This document shows, piece after piece, positions 43,741 through 52,342 of a stretch of 64,000 nucleotides of DNA (positions within the stretch are counted from its first letter, which is position 1; each line of letters starts with the position of its first letter). The DNA lies in the NCBI GenBank assembly GCA_028820655.1, contig JAPPIK010000024.1, forward strand, positions 124,001 through 188,000, given 5' to 3'. A model generated the notes under the pieces. It did no database searches and was not told the DNA's origin. It saw only the letters and a program-made list of their open reading frames with translations. Both the position numbers and the translations under genes were made by a program. This DNA comes from Candidatus Poribacteria bacterium (lineage in GTDB: Bacteria > Poribacteria > WGA-4E > JAJDTR01).

Positions 43741-44562
43741 TTACCATTTCGGGGGCCCGGATGGGAAGCCGTAAGACTTGCCGATTTGGCTGCCGGGCGG
43801 AAAGCTGCAGGGCCACGACTGGCCGCCCCAGGTGCGGAATTCGTCCGCTTTCCCGCAGAGCCAGTAGAACATGTGGGCGATGTATTTGCAGACGCCGTGT
43901 CCGCCGTAGTCCGCGGTGTGGAAGTCGAAGTCGAACTCGTGGATCCAATCGCGTTTTGGCGGCACGGTTCGCCAATAACTCCATTTCAGCAGGTTGCGCA
44001 TTCCCGAAGCGGTCGATTTGGTTCTCCGGTGCAGGAGTGAGTAAATGGTGATGAAGACCGATCCGGCGGGTGCGGTGGTTGACACGGCTCCGTGATGTTC
44101 TGCGCCGCGCGGTGATTCTTGCAAATGCGAGCCGGGAAGCACCTCGGTGGGTCCCATTTCTAAGGGAGCTTCCTGCGGATAGTAGAATACTTGGAGGTAG
44201 TTGACCTCGGGGCCAAACAGAGAATCCGCGTCGTGATGCCAATCTCCCAACGGAGCGGGGCACTGCACGCGGTGATTACTCATGAGTACCGGCAGCCCGA
44301 CATCTCTGCCGAGGATGGATCTCACCGCGCCCGCCACCTGCGGCTCGAGGAGGACGTTGTCGCGAAACCAGTCTTCAAGGATGATGGTGCTCGGTCCTTT
44401 GGAGGGGTGCTCGTCGAGATATGCGAAGGTGCGCCGATTAATCTCGTCCGGCACAAGGCCTTCCAGCATGAGAAAGCCTTCTCTGCAAAATTTTAGAATT
44501 TGGGTATCTGTCAGCGTGGGTTCACAATCAAAGGTTCTAGTTTTTTCATCGTGTCGTATCAT
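43741..44562 (-). CDS. Phytanoyl-CoA dioxygenase family oxygenase
   Basis: 273 residues from the ATG at 44562, chosen over an ATG four codons higher because GAGG lies seven bases before it. Iron ligands: His-x-Asp in GDWHHDADSLF near 109-111 and the distal His in YSLLHRRTKSTASGMRN near 177, with the Arg for 2-oxoglutarate a few residues later. The C-terminal 60 residues (FHTADYGGHGVCKYIAHMFY onward) extend beyond the usual core and carry several aromatic residues. A small-molecule hydroxylase; substrate unknown. It lies between the Rpn locus and a divergent epimerase. Confidence 0.85.
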   Translation of the reverse strand: MIRHDEKTRTFDCEPTLTDTQILKFCREGFLMLEGLVPDEINRRTFAYLDEHPSKGPSTIILEDWFRDNVLLEPQVAGAVRSILGRDVGLPVLMSNHRVQCPAPLGDWHHDADSLFGPEVNYLQVFYYPQEAPLEMGPTEVLPGSHLQESPRGAEHHGAVSTTAPAGSVFITIYSLLHRRTKSTASGMRNLLKWSYWRTVPPKRDWIHEFDFDFHTADYGGHGVCKYIAHMFYWLCGKADEFRTWGGQSWPCSFPPGSQIGKSYGFPSGPPKW

Positions 44563-44658
44563 GAACAACCTCATTTGCTTGAAGTCAACGTGGGACTGCC
44601 ATGGTTATTTACCTTCATTTTTGCACATATTGTGGGCTATATGCAAGTTAGCGATAAC

Positions 44659-44680
44659 GCGCAATGAATTGCGCTACTAC
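44659..44680 (+). repeat. REP-like palindrome, GCGCAATGAATTGCGC class
   Basis: CGCAATGAATTGCG with CTACTAC tail and AAACC after it. This is the empty counterpart of the occupied minus-strand site at 61002-61104. Confidence 0.75.
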
Positions 44681-44787
44681 AAACCTTGCAACGTAAGCCT
44701 CGAATGTACAATCCTTAATTGTGATGAATATAATCCGAAGTTGGCAGAATTATCTATTACGACCATCGCTGCTCTATTATACCAGAT

Positions 44788-44816
44788 TTGCGCTCGGAGT
44801 GGGTAAATGATAGAAT
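44788..44816 (+). promoter_or_regulatory. Candidate sigma70-type promoter for the epimerase
   Basis: TTGCGC at 44788-44793, 17 bases, TAGAAT at 44811-44816; about 30 bases ahead of the ATG at 44847. Confidence 0.4.
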
Positions 44817-44846
44817 ACCGCCGCGAATCAAGAGGAGGATAATGAT

Positions 44847-45746
44847 ATGAACATTGCGGTCACCGGCGGCAGCGGCGCCATCGGCACCTATGTCTGCGAC
44901 GAACTCGCCGCGGACGGGCACAACGTGACGAGCCTCGACCGTGCCCCGCCCAAAGTCGACGCGGCATTCCGCGAAGTGGATCTCACGAATCTCGCGGAAA
45001 CTTGCAAAGCGGTCGAGGGCTTCGACCAGATCATACATTTGGCGGCAATACCCGACCCATACGACGACCCGCCGGAGACGGTCATCGGCGTGAACACTAC
45101 CATCTCTTTTAACGTGTTCGAGGCTGCCCGCCTCAAGGGTGTCAAACGCGTAATATACGGCTGCAGCGAGTCAAGTACCGGTTTCGGCATTCACAACGTG
45201 GAGTTGACGCCTCAATACGTTCCGATTGACGAGGCGCACCCGTTATGGCCGCATGAGACCTACAGTTTGTCGAAGCATTTCGGCGAGATAATCGGCGCCA
45301 ACTATGCAAAGGCGTTTGGCTTGGAGGTTATCTCGCTGCGCTACATGTGGGTTTGGATGAAGCGAACCGAGGAATCCATAAAGAACATTGTGGGCCGCGC
45401 GCGCGCCGGCATGAGTCTTGAGGAGATGAAGGGTAAACTGTGGTTCGGCGCTCACATCGCGATCCGTGATGTGGCGCGCGCCTGCGCCGCTGCCGCCTCT
45501 TTTGAATTTGGATCGGATGTCGACCTACGCTTCGAAGCCTTTTTTCTTGCCGCGAAACACACGTTCTACTCCATCCCGACGCTGGATGTGCTGGAGTCTA
45601 TCTATGGAACACCCCCGCCGGTCAACGATATGGGATACTTTGAGGCGGATCCGTACGCAGCGGTCTTCGACATTCGCAAAGCCAAGGCGATGCTCGGCTG
45701 GGAGCCAAAATTCGATTGGCGCAATTTTGAGGCGTGGGAACTCTGA
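44847..45746 (+). CDS. NAD-dependent epimerase/dehydratase (extended SDR)
   Basis: 299 residues. The nucleotide-binding loop TGGSGAIG (6-13), the acidic residue after the second strand (SLDRAP), DQIIHLAAIPDP near 60-71 and the active-site YSLSK near 139-143 place it in the extended short-chain dehydrogenase family that epimerises, dehydrates or reduces nucleotide sugars or aldoses. The Ser/Thr of the triad is likely in SESSTG near 107. It has an excellent AGGAGG site and a promoter-like pair close upstream. It is one of the few plus-strand genes in the right half. Confidence 0.87.
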   Translation: MNIAVTGGSGAIGTYVCDELAADGHNVTSLDRAPPKVDAAFREVDLTNLAETCKAVEGFDQIIHLAAIPDPYDDPPETVIGVNTTISFNVFEAARLKGVKRVIYGCSESSTGFGIHNVELTPQYVPIDEAHPLWPHETYSLSKHFGEIIGANYAKAFGLEVISLRYMWVWMKRTEESIKNIVGRARAGMSLEEMKGKLWFGAHIAIRDVARACAAAASFEFGSDVDLRFEAFFLAAKHTFYSIPTLDVLESIYGTPPPVNDMGYFEADPYAAVFDIRKAKAMLGWEPKFDWRNFEAWEL

Positions 45747-45836
45747 CTCTATCCGACACAGGTCGACGTGTTATACGATTATTGGCACGGTTGTTGATTG
45801 CACCGGTGTGATTCTCAGGATTGCATTAAAAGATGT

Positions 45837-46700
45837 TCAATCAACCGAGATTCGATAGGAACGCTGCTCAATCAACTGGTGGTCGGATGAACGAGCGACT
45901 TTAAGCGCGTGCTCCGTGACGGGCAGATAGTAGTGGGTCTCGGCCTTCAAGGAGATGAATCCTTCCGCATAAGCGCATCCGCCGGCTACGCCGAACGCCC
46001 CGTCACTGGTTTCGATCCGCTTGCGGGCGTACGCTCCACCGTATCCCTGACTTACCAAGCAGTCCAGTGCCGCCAGTTTCTTATCCACGACATCCGTGAT
46101 GTCGATAAATACGTCGTTGTAAAACCCACCCTCCGACCGCCACACGTTGCCGGGCACCGCAGCCGCGCCCGTGCCGAAGAAAAAGACCGCCGCCGCACGA
46201 TGGGGCGGATTTCGATCGCCGGGATCCACGTTACTCGCGAGTGAAGTCGCGTGCAGCACGATCTGTCCGGTGATGGCGTGCGAGTTGGTGAGGGCGTCGA
46301 TTTCTTTGGGAAAATGTGTCAACACGACATCGGGCCGTAACTCGCGCAACAGTCTCGCCAGGCGTCTGACCATGTCGCCGGTTACAAGCAGCACCGCATC
46401 GTCCGCACCGAAGAAGTAGATGTCCTCCACTCCCAAAATCTTGCATGCGGCGCGCACTTCCTCCGCCTTGACATCCGATCTATCTTCCATGAGTTTCATT
46501 AACTCGGCTTGCTCCGGCACCTCCTCACGATGGAACATGGCGTCGCTAATCACGGCGTCGTGCACGCGGGCGCCGTGGGTCAGCACAACACAGGCGACGT
46601 AATCGCCTCGGCTGGTGTGGTGCGCCATGGTGCCGCCGGATTGATCGAATATGTCAGCCGGATGTGCGCCGATGGAAATGATGCGCAGGGGTTGGGGCAT
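45837..46700 (-). CDS. PIG-L/LmbE family deacetylase homologue, HPAD variant
   Basis: 287 residues. GAHPADIFDQSGGTMAHHTS near 11-30 is the metal-binding loop; zinc ligands His13 and Asp16 are kept, and the general-base Asp is Ala15, as in the paralogue at 21107. Further marks: VKAEEVRAACKILGVEDIYF near 75, VVLTHFPKEID and the distal NSHAITGQI His near 141. Canonical family members cleave N-acetyl groups from sugars; activity with Ala at this place is uncertain. GGAG lies seven bases before the ATG. Convergent with the epimerase. Confidence 0.85.
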   Translation of the reverse strand: MPQPLRIISIGAHPADIFDQSGGTMAHHTSRGDYVACVVLTHGARVHDAVISDAMFHREEVPEQAELMKLMEDRSDVKAEEVRAACKILGVEDIYFFGADDAVLLVTGDMVRRLARLLRELRPDVVLTHFPKEIDALTNSHAITGQIVLHATSLASNVDPGDRNPPHRAAAVFFFGTGAAAVPGNVWRSEGGFYNDVFIDITDVVDKKLAALDCLVSQGYGGAYARKRIETSDGAFGVAGGCAYAEGFISLKAETHYYLPVTEHALKVARSSDHQLIEQRSYRISVD

Positions 46701-46874
46701 GGTGGTTCTCCATTGTAGCGTAAGAAGATCTGTTATGATTTATCGCAACGGTAGGGGTGGTTGCCTATTCGAACAGATGTTTGTCCAGTCTCGTAGGTGA
46801 GGTTGGAAATCGCACTTACCGTTAGTTGATCCTATCCGGACGTTTGATTCCATCCTGCCACTGCTGATGCTGAA

Positions 46875-46933
46875 TCGCGACCGGGAGAGGATCTCTATCG
46901 CACTCCCTATTCAGTCGCTTGATGGCTCCTACA
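46875..46933 (+). repeat. Nested element inside a GTCGCGACC-class REP
   Basis: TCGCGACCGGGAG, then AGGATCTCTATCGC through CAGTCGCTTGATG, then GCTCCTACA. Comparison with 26701 shows only GTC of the right arm has been lost. Confidence 0.88.
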
Positions 46934-46978
46934 GGAGCGGATGTAGTATTTTGGTTTGCGTCACCGGTATCCATTGAA

Positions 46979-47010
46979 GTTGGGTTTCGTCGTGCTCAAC
47001 CCAACCTACG
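46979..47010 (+). repeat. REP-like palindrome, GTTGGGTTT class
   Basis: GTTGGGTTTCGTCGTGCT then CAACCCAACCTACG, intact. Confidence 0.78.
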
Positions 47011-47042
47011 GACTATTCAGACCTGCCGTTTGCCCCATCCCT

Positions 47043-47258
47043 TTAAAGTTGCTCAAACTCTTCTAAGGTCATACCGGCATGACGCACTATGGAGCGCAGC
47101 GTCCCGATGCTAATTTCACGGTGACGTGGAACCATCACTGTCCGAATCTCGCCATCGCGTCCACGGATAAACTTCACGTCACTGCCGCGTTGATGCCTGA
47201 TGGAGAATCCCGCTTTTTCCCGTTTACGTTTAATCTGACGATAAGAAAGCTGTTTCAT
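47043..47258 (-). CDS. hicA: HicA-like toxin, catalytic position changed
   Basis: 71 residues from the ATG at 47258: MKQLSYRQIKRKREKAGFSI, then RHQRGSDVKFIRGRDG and VMVPRHREISIGTLRSIVRH. The dsRBD-like fold, length and pairing match HicA mRNA interferases. In the family the turn reads G-S-H (or G-S-N-H); here it is G-S-D27, so the usual catalytic His seems missing. The toxin may be inactive or use another residue. It overlaps the 3' end of hicB by 29 bases, so both are translated from one message. Confidence 0.75.
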   Translation of the reverse strand: MKQLSYRQIKRKREKAGFSIRHQRGSDVKFIRGRDGEIRTVMVPRHREISIGTLRSIVRHAGMTLEEFEQL

Positions 47259-47463
47259 CGCTGTTGACGCTAACCTCAAATGTTCGGATTTTCGGCATCA
47301 CAGTGGGGCGCGGCGGTTCAAAATAGAGCTCCAACGCCTCGGCGAGATTCTCTATTGCCTCGTCTTCGCTTTTGCCCCGGCTTGCAACATCTACCTCCAA
47401 GCACTGCGCTACAAACCACTCATCCTCCTGCGAGACGCTTGCCGTAAAGGTTTGCGTTTTCAT
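47230..47463 (-). CDS. hicB: HicB-like antitoxin
   Basis: 77 residues from the ATG at 47463: MKTQTFTASVSQEDEWFVAQ, then CLEVDVASRGKSEDEAIENL and AEALELYFE, the partial RNase H-like fold of HicB (UPF0150). It lacks the C-terminal DNA-binding domain seen in longer HicB proteins, so autorepression through this subunit alone is doubtful. It precedes and overlaps hicA, an arrangement known for many hicBA loci. A stress or plasmid/phage-related toxin-antitoxin role is inferred from the family. Confidence 0.75.
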   Translation of the reverse strand: MKTQTFTASVSQEDEWFVAQCLEVDVASRGKSEDEAIENLAEALELYFEPPRPTVMPKIRTFEVSVNSDETAFLSSD

Positions 47464-47550
47464 GCGTTGCATCCTGTATTCAAAGTGATGGTTTAAAGAA
47501 TTCGTCTTTGTGACTGTTTAGTTCGGTCTGGAACATACGCGACAACTGGA

Positions 47551-47577
47551 GGTCGCGATCGGGAGATCGCTCCTACA
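47551..47577 (+). repeat. REP-like palindrome, GTCGCGATC variant
   Basis: GGTCGCGATCGGGAGATCGC then TCCTACA. It abuts the 3' end of the sulfatase gene. Confidence 0.75.
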
Positions 47578-47580
47578 GCA

Positions 47581-49017
47581 TCAGACATTCGCGATTCGGG
47601 GTTGCCCTTCATTTGCCGCAAACACGACGTCATCGAAAAGTCGGATTAGCAACTTCAGTTTGATGTCTGCCGTCTCCGGCGCGTCCCACAGGTTGTCGAA
47701 CTCGTGCGGGTCTTCCTCCAGATCAAAGAGTTCGCCCAGCCCGGTACCGTGATAGACGACCAGTTTGTGGTGCCCGTCGAAAATCATGTCGGCGTGGCTT
47801 ACCCCCGGCATATCAAGGGCGTCGCGATATTCGCAGCGCACGACATCGCGGTGGCTATCCGCCGCCGATTCTCCCGTCAATATTGGCAGCAACGTCCGCC
47901 CCTGTACGTCGTCGGGTACGTCAAGTCCCGCGAGTTGGAGCAAGGTCGGAACGATATCAATCAACTCCACCAGCGCGCCGCTTCGGACACCCTGCCGGAA
48001 CCGGCTTGGCGATGAAATGATGAGCGGCACGTGCGCCAATCCTTCGTAGAAGCGGCAACCCTTGCGCGTCAAACCGTGGTCGCCCAGCATCTCTCCGTGA
48101 TCGCTCATGAAGATGACGACGGTGTTCTCGCGCTGCCCGCTACGCTCCAACGCTTCAAGCATCCGCCCGACTTGCGCATCAATCAACTCGATCGAGGCGT
48201 AGTACGCCGCCTGCATCTCGCGCGCCGGGTAATCTTCCGGTCGGGTTGCGGTGGATTGGAAGTCAATGTTCCGCAGCCGCGCTTGGTTTGCCAAGTCGCT
48301 CTCTCGAAAGTGGGGACCCGGCAGGGCGGCGGGGTCGTATTTGTCGAGATATTCTTGGGGCGCGCTGAAAAACGCGCCCTGCGGATGCGGGTCGAACGGG
48401 TTGACGCTCATCAGCCAGGGTCCCTCGCGCGGCTCGGACATGAAGGCTATGGATTCGTCCGCGCACCAGCTCGTCTGGTGGTGTCGAGTTTCAATGCCGG
48501 CGCCCACCGACGCGTGCACCTTCTCGCCCCAAGGTCGATCCGGATAGTAGTCGAACCAGTTCACGCCCTGCACCTCAAGCCACTGGTGGTAGGCGTGGTG
48601 TTGGACACCCCAGTAGGCCTCCGGGCGGGGGTGGTGCGACCACCTAAAGACGCGGTAGCCGTCGTCGGGGCGCGGTTCTACGCGGCCGCTCACCGTGGAC
48701 AGGTGAAGTTTTCCCGCCATGCCGCAGTCGTATCCGGCATCCGCCAGTGTACGGGTAACCAACTGTGCGTCAACGGGAAAGCGGGCGTTACTGTTGCTGT
48801 TGACGCCGAGGTGGCTGGGGTATCGACCGGTCAGGAAGGAGGCGCGGCTGGGCGTGCAGATTGGGGTCTGGCAGTAGGCTGAAGTAAAGGCGACGCCCTC
48901 GGCAACGAGTCTATCGAGCGACGGGGTATGGATGTGTGGGTTTCCCAGGGCGCCGATGGTGTCGTGGCGTTGCTGATCGGTGCATATCCACAGGATGTTT
49001 GGCGGCTGTGTTGCCAT
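47581..49017 (-). CDS. Sulfatase (formylglycine-dependent, type I)
   Basis: 478 residues, no signal peptide seen. NILWICTDQQRHDTIGALG at the start gives the metal-binding Asp14 and Gln15. The sulfatase signature C-x-P-S-R is at C54 (CTPSRASFLTGRYPSHLG), where Cys must be converted to formylglycine by a separate enzyme or maturase not in this window. Later marks: NTVVIFMSDHGEMLGDHGLTR near 302 (metal ligands) and a C-terminal LFDLEEDPHEFDNLWD. It removes sulfate esters from glycans or small molecules. Lack of an export signal points to intracellular substrates, or a missed start. No Shine-Dalgarno is visible. Confidence 0.9.
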   Translation of the reverse strand: MATQPPNILWICTDQQRHDTIGALGNPHIHTPSLDRLVAEGVAFTSAYCQTPICTPSRASFLTGRYPSHLGVNSNSNARFPVDAQLVTRTLADAGYDCGMAGKLHLSTVSGRVEPRPDDGYRVFRWSHHPRPEAYWGVQHHAYHQWLEVQGVNWFDYYPDRPWGEKVHASVGAGIETRHHQTSWCADESIAFMSEPREGPWLMSVNPFDPHPQGAFFSAPQEYLDKYDPAALPGPHFRESDLANQARLRNIDFQSTATRPEDYPAREMQAAYYASIELIDAQVGRMLEALERSGQRENTVVIFMSDHGEMLGDHGLTRKGCRFYEGLAHVPLIISSPSRFRQGVRSGALVELIDIVPTLLQLAGLDVPDDVQGRTLLPILTGESAADSHRDVVRCEYRDALDMPGVSHADMIFDGHHKLVVYHGTGLGELFDLEEDPHEFDNLWDAPETADIKLKLLIRLFDDVVFAANEGQPRIANV

Positions 49018-49359
49018 GGTTGGGGTTATGTTGAATCTGGTACATCATCGTTTTGAGGTTGGTGGACAGTTTGGTGATAGACAAAAGTCATTTTATCTGT
49101 TCTGCGCATTTCGGTCAACAGGGATTTCTCTGGTTGGCAAGGCAATAAGATTTGATTGTCGGGGCCGTCCCCTGTGTCGTATAGCGATCCAGTTATGAGA
49201 ATTCGTTTGGTATTGGTGGGGTTATCCATCGCGATATCCTTTACTTAGTCCCTATCGGGCGGGGAGACCCCGCCCCTACGAAAAGAGGGGTGCCCCTGGA
49301 CGGTAAAGGGGGCTGAGGTCGAATCCGAATGTACGCTACCCATCCCTTCATCTTGAAGG
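49018..49359. other. Intergenic region with one REP
   Basis: A GGGCGGGG-class palindrome at 49257. Nothing else recognised. Confidence 0.6.
49257..49280 (+). repeat. REP-like palindrome, GGGCGGGG class
   Basis: GGGCGGGGAGACCCCGCCC then CTACG, perfect stem. Confidence 0.78.
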
Positions 49360-50115
49360 CTATCCGGTTGATAGGATTCGGCGCAGATCGTCATCCCGAT
49401 AATACCGGATGTTCGCATCTACGGCGGCGCGGCGAGTCGGGGTGACCGCGCTCAAGATTCGCAACCGATCTTCGTCGGTCAGGTGCGATTGGATTTCGCT
49501 CACGAATTCAGAGAACGTGTTCTCTATCGTGCCTTCGCCGGTGTCAATAACGAACCGCTTCCGGATTAGAGAGCTGTTGTATTCCTCCTCAAATCGCTGG
49601 AGGACGTAATCAATATCTTGTTCTTGCAGAAGGCACGTTGGGCGCGGGTTTTCGCGCATTCGTTTAGCAATGACCTCGGCTGACGCTTTGAGCAGAACGA
49701 GTACGGTTTCGGGCGCTTTTTCCATAATGTGCGCTTCAATTGATCGGGCCATCACGCGGCGGTCGGCATACTCACCGGGACCGCCGTAGCCGTAGTATAG
49801 CGGCGCGTAGACCGCTTCTTCGATGTGGAAGCCCACCATACCGTGATCGGGATATTCATAGAAGGAGGAGCCGAGATGGTATTCGATGATGTAGCGCTGG
49901 AACATCTCCTTGAGTTTGGGACTCAGCGCCATCACCTCTTCCTGAATCTCCACGGGGTATTGAGAGTTAATCGGCGGGCGTTCCCCGGAAGGCAGGGCAA
50001 AGTGATCGTGGAAAAACGGGCGATGCGATCCGGTGACGCGCTGCAGCCATGCGGAGATCAGCAGTTGTAATGTCGTCTTTCCGGTATACTCGCAGCCTAC
50101 GAGAATGAGTTTCAT
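49360..50115 (-). CDS. P-loop nucleoside/nucleotide kinase-like protein, copy 1
   Basis: 251 residues. Walker A is GCEYTGKTT (7-15). Next come FHDHFALPSGERPP (a Glu/Asp-rich substrate loop), YHLGSSFYEYPDHGMVGFHI near 77-96, VLVLLKASAEVIAKRMREN near 137 (a lid-like Arg helix) and EDRLRILSAV near the end. The layout resembles deoxynucleoside or thymidylate-type kinases, but the substrate cannot be read and the family is not named with certainty. A paralogue lies at 51301 with a PhyH gene between them. GAGGAA precedes the ATG. Confidence 0.7.
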   Translation of the reverse strand: MKLILVGCEYTGKTTLQLLISAWLQRVTGSHRPFFHDHFALPSGERPPINSQYPVEIQEEVMALSPKLKEMFQRYIIEYHLGSSFYEYPDHGMVGFHIEEAVYAPLYYGYGGPGEYADRRVMARSIEAHIMEKAPETVLVLLKASAEVIAKRMRENPRPTCLLQEQDIDYVLQRFEEEYNSSLIRKRFVIDTGEGTIENTFSEFVSEIQSHLTDEDRLRILSAVTPTRRAAVDANIRYYRDDDLRRILSTG

Positions 50116-50191
50116 GTCGTGTTCCTCAATGGTTTGGCGTCGATGTGGATTTTTGAATTATTGTCTATTCCATTCTAATTTGCACATGTTT

Positions 50192-50287
50192 CGGTAGGTG
50201 ATCAAGCGACTGGATAAGGAGTGATCAAGTGAGTGGATAACGAACGCGATAGAAATCCCATAGAAATCTCTTTCCAACCGCACCTAC
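50192..50287 (-). repeat. Nested element inside a GTGCGGTT-class REP, minus strand
   Basis: On the minus strand: GGTGCGGTTGGAAA, then GAGATTTCTATGGG with two TTGATC modules, then ACCTACCGAAAC. Same insertion point and same relative orientation as at 22976, though the whole composite is inverted. Confidence 0.88.
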
Positions 50288-50300
50288 GGACCGGCTAAGG

Positions 50301-50326
50301 CTTGGATTTGGCAATCCAAGCCGAGC
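50301..50326 (+). repeat. GGATTTGGCAATCC palindrome
   Basis: CTTGGATTTGGCAATCCAAG followed by CCGAGCAG. Same class as in the 160-bp repeats at 29826 and 30032 and at 34209. Confidence 0.7.
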
Positions 50327-50385
50327 AGAAATCGGTCATGAATATCTGTCATTCATTTCCGAATACACATTGATGTGCATTTGGG

Positions 50386-51228
50386 CTATTGCACGCGCTC
50401 CCAGCGGCTCGGATTCAAGCCCGGGGCTTCGCTCGCCATGTTGGGCGGCTTGTTGCCGCCGTGGTAATCCCAGTGCCGCGTATTGCAGTCTCCATACAGC
50501 GGGCGCAGGTTGTCGGGCAGTTGCGCCACGTCCGACTCATCCCAGGTGGGTACATCCTTGATGGGACCCGCCCACGCCGGTCGATAGGCAATCGCCAACA
50601 TCTCGCGCGCTCTGTCACCAACGTTGGGGAAATTCCCGTGGAAGACTTTGTGATTGATGAGGACGGCGGAACCGGCTGTCGCAGGAACGATAACCTCTTC
50701 GGGATGGGACTCGTAACGTGTGTACGGGTTACCGTCGGCATGTAGGGAGAGGTGAGATCGGGGCACGACTCTGAACGGGGAGACTTCGCTGGTGAGGTCA
50801 TCCAAGTAGTACAGTACCCGCACCATGGTGGGAATGCTGCCCTCGTAACCGAAGATGGCGGAGCCGTAGGGCTGCCCGTCGGTATGCAGACTGATTCCCG
50901 GGTGCCCCGGTTCGGAACGCGCGTACCCGTACGACATCACAAGGATCTCATCACCGAAAAGTTCGCGCAAAAAGGCGAGAGTCGCGTGATGCGCCGCCAA
51001 CTCGGAAATTACGCCGCCGATGAATTGAATATCGGAGCAGCCCTGTTGGTGGACACTGTAATCAACGGGGCGTGTTTTCAACTTCGCGGTTTCCGTCTTG
51101 AGTCGAGCGACATGATCGGGCGTTAGCAGATCCGGTATCAGAAGGTAGCCCTCTACCTCGATTTGACGGATGCGGTCTCCGAGGGTCAATGCGGACCAAT
51201 CACGGTCATCAATGCGTGGCGTATGCAT
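50386..51228 (-). CDS. Phytanoyl-CoA dioxygenase family oxygenase
   Basis: 280 residues. The iron site is H115-x-D117 (GISLHTDGQPYG) and the distal His near 198 (INHKVFHGNFPNVGDRAREM), with the downstream Arg for the oxoglutarate carboxylate. The long segment between (PTMVRVLYYLDDLTSEVSPF) gives the jelly-roll strands. The C-terminus (WDYHGGNKPPNMASEAPG) extends beyond the core. It lies between two paralogous P-loop kinases, an arrangement suggesting one pathway acting on the same small molecule. AGGAG precedes the ATG. Confidence 0.87.
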   Translation of the reverse strand: MHTPRIDDRDWSALTLGDRIRQIEVEGYLLIPDLLTPDHVARLKTETAKLKTRPVDYSVHQQGCSDIQFIGGVISELAAHHATLAFLRELFGDEILVMSYGYARSEPGHPGISLHTDGQPYGSAIFGYEGSIPTMVRVLYYLDDLTSEVSPFRVVPRSHLSLHADGNPYTRYESHPEEVIVPATAGSAVLINHKVFHGNFPNVGDRAREMLAIAYRPAWAGPIKDVPTWDESDVAQLPDNLRPLYGDCNTRHWDYHGGNKPPNMASEAPGLNPSRWERVQ

Positions 51229-51300
51229 GATGTTAGCTCCTGTAGGAATCTTTTGTCTGAAGTGTGTAAATGATGCAATTTGAAATAGAAACGAATCCGG

Positions 51301-51987
51301 CTACAAACCAGTGGGTAGCTCGAAAAATTCTTCGTTGTGCTGCAGTGCTTGGTGGGTCATCATTCGCAAGCGATCGGATTGTGATAGAAACGGATCGATC
51401 CGGGCGACGAACTCGGCGAGCGTCTCCTCCGCCGTCGCAGAAGTCGAATCAAGCACAAACTTTCTATCCAGCAGCGAGTGCTCGTATTCCTCCTCAAACC
51501 GCTGAAGCACATGCTCAATGTCCTTTTCTTGGAGGACCTGGTGTTTGTGCGGGGTTTCGCGCAACCGTTTCGCAATCACTTCCGGCGAAGCTTTGAGCAA
51601 AATGAGTACGGTGTCGGGAGCCTGCTCCAAGATTCGCTTCTCCATGGCGCGCGCCGCGGCCGAAAAGTCGTCCGTATCGCCGTAACTGTAATAGAGCGGC
51701 GCATAGACCGCCTCTTCGATGTGGAAGCCGACGAGCATGTGGTCGGGATCGGCGTAGAACGACGGGAGAAGATGGTACTCATTCGAGTAGCGTTGGTACA
51801 TCGATTGAAGTTCGGACGACATCCTCAGGAATTCTTCCTGCTCGGCGTCCGGCAGTTCGGACGGGGGTATGGAGAAGTGATCGTGGAAGGGTCGACCACC
51901 CCCCGTCGTCTCTTTAAGCCATGCGGTGATTGCGTTTGCCAGTGTGGTTTTGCCCGCGTATTCGACGCCTATTAGTATGAGTCTCAT
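51301..51987 (-). CDS. P-loop nucleoside/nucleotide kinase-like protein, copy 2
   Basis: 228 residues, similar to the product at 49360 throughout. Walker A is GVEYAGKTT (7-15); FHDHFSIPPSELPD, YHLLPSFYADPDHMLVGFHI, then EEAVYAPLYYSYGD and VLILLKASPEVIAKRLRE match blocks of the paralogue. The C-terminus is shorter. Both copies keep the P-loop, so both may be active. The PhyH gene between them is unusual company for a nucleotide kinase. AAGGG lies close upstream. Confidence 0.7.
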   Translation of the reverse strand: MRLILIGVEYAGKTTLANAITAWLKETTGGGRPFHDHFSIPPSELPDAEQEEFLRMSSELQSMYQRYSNEYHLLPSFYADPDHMLVGFHIEEAVYAPLYYSYGDTDDFSAAARAMEKRILEQAPDTVLILLKASPEVIAKRLRETPHKHQVLQEKDIEHVLQRFEEEYEHSLLDRKFVLDSTSATAEETLAEFVARIDPFLSQSDRLRMMTHQALQHNEEFFELPTGL

Positions 51988-52342
51988 CTGTTGCCCTTTG
52001 TGGGACGTTGATTTAAGGTTGTTATATGAATCAGGAATTGTGTTGGTGAACGTTCAGGTGTCGTAGTCATACATTGGACAAATAGAAGATTCAAATTCAG
52101 GTTCGTCGGTCAACAGTGTTAAGATGAATTGCGAAGTCATTTTTTGGCGATTTAAATTACTTTTACCTGTCGCCCCTCTGGGGCTAAGGTGAGTAACCTT
52201 TCGATGTTCCTATACACCTTCCGCCCCTCTGGGGTTTTTAAAGATTCAGCAACTTTCATAGGGAGTATCGTTTTTTCCTACAAGACTATAGACCTGTCGT
52301 GATGCGCAAAGGCTTACCCTACTACGAGGCTAGATGTGTGGA
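51988..52342. other. Intergenic region with two free CCCCTCTGGGG palindromes
   Basis: GCCCCTCTGGGGC at 52172-52184 and CCGCCCCTCTGGGG at 52221-52234, each with TATACACCTT- or TTTACCTGTC-like left flanks. They serve as empty sites for the elements at 22376, 22494 and 32107. Confidence 0.65.

Larger units (their letters stand above)
46701..47042. other. Intergenic region with three REP units
   Basis: A worn GTGAGGTTGGAAATCGCAC palindrome at 46797, an occupied GTCGCGACC REP and an empty GTTGGGTTT REP. Confidence 0.65.
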
